From: Acidobacteriota bacterium
GTDB taxonomy: Bacteria; Acidobacteriota; Polarisedimenticolia; J045
Direction: 5' to 3'
Assembly (NCBI GenBank): GCA_027001345.1
Contig: JALTMS010000623.1
Span: 5,006-10,155 of the forward strand
Length of the DNA: 5,150 nucleotides
A program made the translations under genes and the position numbers. Shown here in pieces: positions 1 through 4,274 of this stretch. The notes below the pieces were generated by a model, which made no database searches, had not been told where the DNA came from, and saw only the letters and a list, made by a program, of their open reading frames with translations. Every line of letters begins with the position of its first letter. Position 1 is the first letter of the stretch.

Positions 1-846
1 GCCTGCCAGCAGGTCGATCTCGCCGAGCACGTCGGCGGTGACGGCGATCTCGTCTCGACGCGAGCGCAACAGGGCGCTGAAGCGGGCCAGAATGCGCTCG
101 ACCTCTCGGGCCTCCTCCTCTTTGAGCGCCACCAGGCGGTTGTTGATCTCCACCGTCTCCATCGGCTCGACGAAGAGGGTCTTCTCGGTCGATGACGAGC
201 CGTGGACGATACCGTGGAAGCGCCGGGGAGTGTCGGTGCGTACGGGCAGCACGTAGCGATCGTTGCGCACAGTGATGTAGCGATCCCGCAGCACCGGGCC
301 GGTCCACTCGGCCTTGATCAGCTTCTCGAGCACCGAGGTCAGCCTCTCGCCGAGGGAGCGGATTTCTTCCCGCAGCCGGGCCAGTTCGGCGCTGGCGTGA
401 TCTTCGAGTTCGCCGGTGGAGCTGATCTTCCCCTCGATGGCGCCGATCACGGCCTCCAGGTCGGGGAAGCGAGCCCACTGGCCGGAGAGTGCCGGATAGT
501 CGGCCGGATCGAGTTGCCGCATTGCAGCGGCGACCTCCCGCGCAACGATCAGCAGCCGGACCATCTGGTAGATGGCCTCGCCCGGCAGGCTCTTGCCCTC
601 GACCTGCAACACCTCGAGCAGCGGCACGGGATCGGCCACCTCGCCCAGCGGCAGCGAGCCGAAGCGGGCCTGGCGCAGACGCATCGCTTCGACCTGCTGC
701 TGCACCACCAGCACCTGATCGGCCTGCTCGACAGGCGCGAGAGCCAGGGCCCGACGTCGCCCCATCGGAGTGCGCATCTGCCGAGCAAGAACCTCGGTCA
801 ACTCGCCCCACTCGAGTCGCTCGAGGCTCTGCCGGTCAACTCGCAT
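1..846 (-). CDS. mutS2: MutS2 family ATPase/nuclease, N-terminal part (truncated by window edge)
   Basis: This is the first 282 residues of MutS2, a MutS-family protein linked to suppression of recombination and, in Gram-positive bacteria, to rescue of collided ribosomes. Like the family, it begins directly in the lever/clamp region and has no MutS mismatch-recognition domain I. Diagnostic segments are ISSTGELEDHASAEL (about residues 140-154), VRNDRYVLPV (193-202) and HGSSSTEKTLFVEPMETVEINN (about 210-231), followed by a charged helical clamp stretch and the start of the EIDLLAG segment that precedes the ATPase. The Walker ATPase and C-terminal Smr nuclease domains would lie beyond base 1 and cannot be judged. 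I chose ATG at 846 over GTG at 852 because the purine-rich GGAAGG at 852-857 is 5 bases from the ATG. The start overlaps the end of pgsA by 11 bases, which points to co-transcription and translational coupling. The family call is secure; function in this organism is inferred. Confidence 0.95.
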   Translation of the reverse strand, partial: MRVDRQSLERLEWGELTEVLARQMRTPMGRRRALALAPVEQADQVLVVQQQVEAMRLRQARFGSLPLGEVADPVPLLEVLQVEGKSLPGEAIYQMVRLLIVAREVAAAMRQLDPADYPALSGQWARFPDLEAVIGAIEGKISSTGELEDHASAELARLREEIRSLGERLTSVLEKLIKAEWTGPVLRDRYITVRNDRYVLPVRTDTPRRFHGIVHGSSSTEKTLFVEPMETVEINNRLVALKEEEAREVERILARFSALLRSRRDEIAVTADVLGEIDLLAG

Positions 847-1459
847 CGTCACCTTCCCCTTCCTCTGCCCGTAGACGACGCGCGACCAGCAGCAGGTATT
901 GCAGGCCCGAGGCGACGACGATCGCGCCAGTGGAGATCGCGCCGAAGCTCAGCAGGGCGGCGGGAACACCCCGCACCACGTTGGCCAGCAGGAAAACCCC
1001 CGCGTTGACCAGCTCGAAGCCGGTGGTCCACTTTCCCAGCCGGGTCGGCGAGAAGGAGGCCGACTCGCTGTGGAGATACATACCCGCCGCAACCAGTACG
1101 ATCATCACGTCCCGGGTCACCACGAGAAAGGTCAGCCACGCCGGAACGTGCTGGGAAAGGAAGAAATCCGGAAACGGTCGCGGGTGATCGGGCATCGCCA
1201 GCACCACGTAAACCACCAGCATCAGCAGCTTGTCCGCCGCCGGATCGAGGAAGGCCCCCAGGGAGGTCTGCTGGCCGAAGCGACGAGCGGCCATGCCATC
1301 GAGGCGGTCGGTGACCGCCGCGGCGACGAAGATCCCCAGGGCCAGGCCCACCCGTCCATAGAGCAGCGCCAGGGCGAAGACGGGTACTGCCGCCAGGCGC
1401 AGCAGGGTGAGCTGATTGGCCAGGGTCAACTGACGGAGCACAGTGTCGGGCAGCGGCAT
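836..1459 (-). CDS. pgsA: CDP-alcohol phosphatidyltransferase, PgsA-type (phosphatidylglycerophosphate synthase)
   Basis: This 207-residue integral membrane enzyme most likely joins CDP-diacylglycerol and glycerol 3-phosphate to give phosphatidylglycerophosphate and CMP, the committed step to phosphatidylglycerol and cardiolipin. The complete family signature DxxDGxxARx8GxxxDxxxD is present: D51, D54, G55, A58, R59, G68, D72 and D76. These acidic residues bind the catalytic metal and the CDP group. The N-terminus (ANQLTLLRLAAVPVFALALLYG) matches the first amphipathic/transmembrane segment of PgsA. About six hydrophobic segments are visible, near residues 20-34, 37-50, 78-92, 105-127, 150-165 and 168-195, and the tail is charged (RRLRAEEGEGDD). 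ATG at 1459 is the only start before an in-frame stop; a GGGAGG lies 14 bases upstream, further than ideal. The gene overlaps mutS2. A bacterial CMP-forming cardiolipin synthase carries the same motif and cannot be fully excluded, but length and N-terminus favour PgsA. Confidence 0.85.
   Translation of the reverse strand: MPLPDTVLRQLTLANQLTLLRLAAVPVFALALLYGRVGLALGIFVAAAVTDRLDGMAARRFGQQTSLGAFLDPAADKLLMLVVYVVLAMPDHPRPFPDFFLSQHVPAWLTFLVVTRDVMIVLVAAGMYLHSESASFSPTRLGKWTTGFELVNAGVFLLANVVRGVPAALLSFGAISTGAIVVASGLQYLLLVARRLRAEEGEGDDAS
852..860 (-). promoter_or_regulatory. Ribosome binding site deciding the mutS2 start
   Basis: On the minus strand the sequence AGGGGAAGG ends 5 bases before the ATG at 846. 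It lies inside the last codons of pgsA. For the alternative GTG at 852 the same purines would touch or nearly touch the start codon, so the ATG is preferred. Confidence 0.6.
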
Positions 1460-1469
1460 GGCGCGGCGA

Positions 1470-1499
1470 TTGGCCTCCCGGTGGCGTGAAACCTAGATT
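1470..1499 (+). promoter_or_regulatory. Candidate promoter of the pilT-like gene
   Basis: On the plus strand TTGGCC (1470-1475) and TAGATT (1494-1499) are separated by 18 bases, and each matches the sigma-70 consensus at 4 of 6 positions. The -10 overlaps the opposing pgsA -10 through the palindrome TAGATTCTA (1494-1502). The leader would be about 55-60 bases. This is a weak match supported mainly by position. Confidence 0.25.
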
Positions 1500-1534
1500 C
1501 TACGGGAGCCTGGCCGGTGGGCGAAAGCCGGTGG
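1478..1534 (+). repeat. Three direct copies of CCGGTGG in the divergent intergenic region
   Basis: CCGGTGG occurs at 1478-1484, 1514-1520 and 1528-1534. The last two are part of the 9-base repeat GCCGGTGGG, 14 bases apart. The copies flank the putative -10 elements, so they could be a regulator binding site. Short GC-rich repeats are common by chance in such DNA, so this is only a lead. Confidence 0.3.
1497..1525 (-). promoter_or_regulatory. Candidate promoter of pgsA-mutS2
   Basis: On the minus strand TTCGCC (1520-1525) and TAGAAT (1497-1502) are separated by 17 bases. The -10 matches the sigma-70 consensus at 5 of 6 bases and the -35 at 3 of 6. Transcription would start near 1490, leaving a leader of about 30 bases. 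It is one of the few AT-rich spots in this GC-rich window. Confidence 0.4.
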
Positions 1535-1536
1535 GG

Positions 1537-1550
1537 TGTGAGCGATCACG
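1537..1550 (+). promoter_or_regulatory. Inverted repeat TGTGAGCGATCACG in the pilT-like gene leader
   Basis: The arms GTGA and TCAC are perfect inverted copies around GCGA. It resembles half-sites used by CRP/FNR-family regulators, but the 4-base centre is shorter than the usual 6, so a CRP site is not supported. It sits just before the ribosome binding site and could be an operator or a small hairpin. Confidence 0.2.
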
Positions 1551-1553
1551 CCC

Positions 1554-1558
1554 GGGAG
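1554..1558 (+). promoter_or_regulatory. Ribosome binding site deciding the pilT-like start
   Basis: GGGAG is followed by a 5-base spacer and then GTG at 1564. The upstream in-frame GTG at 1486 has no such site, lies before the putative -10, and would add 26 residues unlike any PilT N-terminus. The start at 1564 is therefore preferred. Confidence 0.6.
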
Positions 1559-1563
1559 ACCAC

Positions 1564-3039
1564 GTGACGACCAGCAAGAGCCCGGCTGCAGCCGTCTACC
1601 AGATCGATGACCTGCTGCGCTTCATGGTGCAAAAGGAAGCCTCCGACTTGCACCTCAAGCCCATGCGCCCTCCCCTGCTGCGCCTCAACGGCCGCCTGAT
1701 CCCCCTCAAGGGCGCGCCGCTGGCCCCCGACCACCTCGAGGGGCTGCTGCGAGGCCTGCTCACCGAACGCCAGCTCCACTCCCTGCAGGACAACCTGGCG
1801 GTGGAGTTCGGCTACTCGCTGAAGGGGGTCTCCCGCTTCCGCGGCACCGTGTTCTTCCAGCGCGGCACCCTGGGAGCCTGCTTCCGGCGGGTGCCCTTCG
1901 TTTTCCCGACCCTCGACGAATGGGGCCTGCCCGACGTTCTCAAGGAAGTGATCCACCTCAAGCAGGGCCTGGTGCTGATCACCGGACCCACCGGGTCGGG
2001 AAAATCCTCGACCCTCGCCGCCCTGCTGCGGCTGATCCTCGAGACCCGGCTGGTTCACATCGTCACCATCGAGGACCCGATCGAATTCCTGCTCAGCGAC
2101 GTCAAGGGCGCGGTGACCCAGCGGGAGGTGGGGGCGGATACCCCGACCTTCGCCATGGCTCTGCGCAATGCCCTGCGCCAGGATCCGGACGTGATCATGG
2201 TCGGCGAAAACCGCGATCTCGAGACCATGTCCACCACCCTCACCGCCGCCGAAACCGGCCACCTGGTGTTGACCACCCTGCACACCAACAACGCCGCGCA
2301 GACCATCGACCGAATCATCGACATGTTCCCCTCCGGCCAGCACGCCCAGGTGCGCCAGCAGTTGAGCGAGGTGCTGCGCGCGGTGATCAGCCTGCAACTC
2401 GTCGAACGGGCCGACGGCCAGGGTCGAGTGGCGGCGGTGGAAATCCTCCGCGACTCTCCCCGAATCCGGAAACTGATCAAGGAAGGCAACATCACCGAGT
2501 TGCACGAGGAGATGGAAAAGTCGGTCTCCTACTACTCGATGCAGTCGATGAACCAGTCCCTGGCAGCGCTGGTGATCAACGGCACGATCCGCAAGGAGAC
2601 GGCCCTCGAGATCTCCTCCAGCCCTTCCGATCTGGATCTGATGATGCGCAAGTTCTTTTTCAGCGCCGGTGCGGGTGACGCGCCGGGAAGCGAGGGTGAG
2701 ATGCCTTCCGATGCCGACTACTCCCGAATCCACCGTTTGCTCGAAATCGAGCGCCACTACGAGGATCTTCAGGCCCGCCACGACCAGGAGGTGCAGGAAC
2801 GGGAGCAGCAGATCCGGCAGTTGCAGGAGGAGTTGCAGCAACAGCGGGAAGCCGCCGGCTCGTGGGAAGAAAAGCTGCAAGCCGGCGAGGTGGAGCGCAA
2901 GAAGCTCGCCCGAACGGTGGAGGCTCTACGCACCGAGTACGAGACCAAGATCGAGCGGCTCCAGTCCCGCATCCGTGAGTTGTCGTCGGAGGGGGCCGGT
3001 ACGGGATCGTCCCGGGGAGGGATCTTCCGCCGCTCCTGA
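1564..3039 (+). CDS. pilT: PilT/PilU-family type IV pilus ATPase with C-terminal coiled-coil tail
   Basis: This 491-residue cytoplasmic hexameric ATPase is expected to power pilus retraction at the inner-membrane base of a type IV pilus. The N-terminal PAS-like domain (about 10-115) holds the family signature ASDLHL (26-31). The RecA-like domain has Walker A GPTGSGKSST (141-150), the Asp box TIEDPIEF (168-175), QREVG (186-190), Walker B with the catalytic Glu in DPDVIMVGENRD (207-218, E215), and the His box HTNNAAQTIDRIIDMFP (240-256). RIRKLIKEGN (300-309) corresponds to the AIRNLIRE motif needed for retraction in PilT. The canonical core ends near residue 366. Beyond it are a Gly/Ser/Pro-rich linker (367-384), a long Glu/Gln/Arg-rich heptad-like helix (about 386-475) and a basic tail ending GGIFRRS, which ordinary PilT (about 345 residues) lacks. 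GENRD replaces the usual GEMRD. No other pil gene is nearby. The PilU alternative cannot be excluded, though the AIRNLIRE-like motif favours PilT. Confidence 0.93.
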   Translation: MTTSKSPAAAVYQIDDLLRFMVQKEASDLHLKPMRPPLLRLNGRLIPLKGAPLAPDHLEGLLRGLLTERQLHSLQDNLAVEFGYSLKGVSRFRGTVFFQRGTLGACFRRVPFVFPTLDEWGLPDVLKEVIHLKQGLVLITGPTGSGKSSTLAALLRLILETRLVHIVTIEDPIEFLLSDVKGAVTQREVGADTPTFAMALRNALRQDPDVIMVGENRDLETMSTTLTAAETGHLVLTTLHTNNAAQTIDRIIDMFPSGQHAQVRQQLSEVLRAVISLQLVERADGQGRVAAVEILRDSPRIRKLIKEGNITELHEEMEKSVSYYSMQSMNQSLAALVINGTIRKETALEISSSPSDLDLMMRKFFFSAGAGDAPGSEGEMPSDADYSRIHRLLEIERHYEDLQARHDQEVQEREQQIRQLQEELQQQREAAGSWEEKLQAGEVERKKLARTVEALRTEYETKIERLQSRIRELSSEGAGTGSSRGGIFRRS

Positions 3040-3051
3040 CAGCCGCCGTCC

Positions 3052-3282
3052 TCAGACCGAAGCCGACGGGGCCTCTCGCTCCCGGTAGGGCGAGATGGCC
3101 GCCATGGCGTGCTTGAAAATCAACTGCTCGCTGCCCCCCAGGTCGAGCAGCACGGTGAAGCGGTCGTGCCCCTTGACCCGCCCCACCAGCCGCTTGCCGG
3201 AGACGAGCCACACCGCTACCCGCTGTCCTTCTCGGCGCAGGCGATTGAGATAGGCGTTTTGCAGATCTTGTTCGTCACTCAT
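3052..3282 (-). CDS. hfq: RNA chaperone Hfq
   Basis: This 76-residue Sm-like protein forms hexameric rings that bind A-rich mRNA and U-rich small RNA and promote their pairing. The Sm1 region aligns with E. coli Hfq without gaps: Q8, LNRLRRE (12-18), LVSG (26-29), L32, G34, D40 and F42. Sm2 carries IFKHA (55-59), with K57 and H58 matching the proximal-face Lys-His pair; one residue is inserted in the loop before it. Differences from E. coli are W25 in place of the distal-face Tyr25, and G19 in place of a rim arginine (R16 and R17 are kept). The C-terminal tail is only about 10 residues past the core. The gene is 32 bases after miaA, the classic miaA-hfq order. ATG at 3282 has no visible Shine-Dalgarno, and a promoter-like element ends 7 bases before it. 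The stop lies 12 bases from the stop of the converging pilT-like gene. Confidence 0.96.
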   Translation of the reverse strand: MSDEQDLQNAYLNRLRREGQRVAVWLVSGKRLVGRVKGHDRFTVLLDLGGSEQLIFKHAMAAISPYREREAPSASV

Positions 3283-3289
3283 CGCCGGG

Positions 3290-3318
3290 AGTATAGACCA
3301 AAGGTCCGCGGCGGTCAG
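3290..3318 (-). promoter_or_regulatory. Candidate hfq promoter giving a leaderless transcript
   Basis: On the minus strand CTGACC (3313-3318) and TATACT (3290-3295) are separated by exactly 17 bases. The matches to sigma-70 consensus are 4 of 6 and 5 of 6. The -35 contains the miaA stop codon. Seven bases (CCCGGCG) separate the -10 from the hfq ATG, so transcription would begin at or within a base of the start codon. Confidence 0.5.
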
Positions 3319-4271
3319 GCCGGCCCCGGCCCCTCGATGCCGGCGAGGCGATCGCACAACTCCACGAGCCTGTCCACCGCGCCCGACCAGCGTGGATCGA
3401 TCCACAGCGCGCGGCGTCGCGCGCGGAACCAGGTCAACTGCCGGCGGGCCAGTCGCCGAGTGTTGCGCTCGATACGCCGGCGCAGCGTATCTCTTCCCCC
3501 GGGACGACCGCGCCGCAGCCAGTCGACGCACTCCCGATAGCCGATCGCTCGCAGGGCGTTGCAACAGGGATCCAGACGCCGGGGGCCGAGTAGCCACTGC
3601 ACTTCGGCAACCAGGCCGCGAGCCAGGAAACGCTCGACCCGGCGACCGATGCGGGCATCCATCTCGCCGCGCGGCAGCCCCACCCCCACCTCCAGCACTC
3701 GGTAGCTGCCCGGGCCGCCTCCCCCGTGGAACGACAGCAGGCTGCGACCCGTGGCCACCCGCACTTCCAGCGCCCGCAGCAGGCGCGGCAGATCCGCCGC
3801 AGCCAGACGCCGGGCCGCCGGCGGATCGAGACGCGTGAGCACCCGGTGGAGAAAGGCAACGCCGCGCCGCTCGGCCAGCCGCCGAAAGCGCCGCCGCAAC
3901 GCCTCCTGCCTGCCGGGTGCGGCACTGAGCCCCTCCACCAGCGCCCGGAAGTAGAGCCCCGAGCCTCCCGTCACCACCGGCAGCCGGCCGGCACCGGCGG
4001 CCCAGCGGATCTCCGCTCCTGCAGCGGCCAGCCAGCGTCCCACATCCACCGGATCGTCGGGCTCGAGCCAGTCCACCAGCGCCCAGGGGTGGCGCATCTC
4101 GCTCCCCTGGGGGCGTGCGGTGCCGGCTGCCAGGTCTCGGTAGACCTGCACGGCGTCTCCGTTGATCAGGTGGACCCGCCGGCGGTCCGCCAGGGCCAGC
4201 GCGAGATCGGTCTTGCCGCAAGCCGTCGGCCCGAACAGGGCCAGCACCGGCAGCGGGGGAGCATCCCCCAT
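3315..4271 (-). CDS. miaA: tRNA dimethylallyltransferase MiaA
   Basis: This cytoplasmic enzyme transfers a dimethylallyl group from DMAPP to N6 of adenosine 37 in tRNAs that read codons starting with U, the first step to ms2i6A. Its 318 residues match the usual family length. In order it shows the P-loop GPTACGKT (14-21), INGDAVQVYRDLAAGTARP (36-54, with the conserved D39 and Q42), HPWALVDWLEPDDP (61-74), GGSGLYFRALVEGL (102-115), RALEV (166-170), AIGYRE (242-247) and RRQLTWFR (276-283). GGSGLY has Ser where most homologues have Thr, a conservative change. ATG at 4271 is 3 bases after the spoIID-like stop, with GGAG 10 bases upstream inside that gene, so it is probably translated from a shared mRNA. 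A strong hairpin covers codons 1-6. hfq follows 32 bases downstream. Confidence 0.96.
   Translation of the reverse strand: MGDAPPLPVLALFGPTACGKTDLALALADRRRVHLINGDAVQVYRDLAAGTARPQGSEMRHPWALVDWLEPDDPVDVGRWLAAAGAEIRWAAGAGRLPVVTGGSGLYFRALVEGLSAAPGRQEALRRRFRRLAERRGVAFLHRVLTRLDPPAARRLAAADLPRLLRALEVRVATGRSLLSFHGGGGPGSYRVLEVGVGLPRGEMDARIGRRVERFLARGLVAEVQWLLGPRRLDPCCNALRAIGYRECVDWLRRGRPGGRDTLRRRIERNTRRLARRQLTWFRARRRALWIDPRWSGAVDRLVELCDRLAGIEGPGPA
4255..4269 (-). promoter_or_regulatory. Hairpin overlapping the miaA start codon
   Basis: On the minus strand GGGGGA and TCCCCC pair perfectly around a TGC loop, giving a 6-base-pair stem with five G-C pairs. The first G of the stem is the third base of the miaA ATG. 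In RNA it could hinder initiation unless ribosomes finishing the upstream gene open it. Confidence 0.5.
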
Positions 4272-4274
4272 CGA

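Noticed and set aside
202..1008. Plus-strand open frames opposite mutS2 and pgsA
   Set aside because: They run antisense across two genes with clear family motifs, and their translations show only composition bias.
1537..1550. CRP binding site
   Set aside because: The arms fit but the centre is 4 bases rather than 6, and the outer bases do not match, so it is listed only as a generic inverted repeat.
1486..1563. Upstream GTG as the start of the pilT-like gene
   Set aside because: No ribosome binding site, it precedes the putative -10, and the 26 added residues do not resemble a PilT N-terminus. GTG at 1564 has GGGAG at 5 bases.
1546..2880. 444-codon open frame antisense to the pilT-like gene
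   Set aside because: The plus-strand PilT motifs are complete and unambiguous. The antisense translation is rich in His, Gln, Gly and Leu with no recognisable motif, as expected opposite a GC-rich gene.
3002..3014. CGGGA-TCG-TCCCG inverted repeat near the end of the pilT-like gene as a terminator
   Set aside because: The stem is 5 base pairs, lies inside coding sequence, and is not followed by a T-run on either strand.
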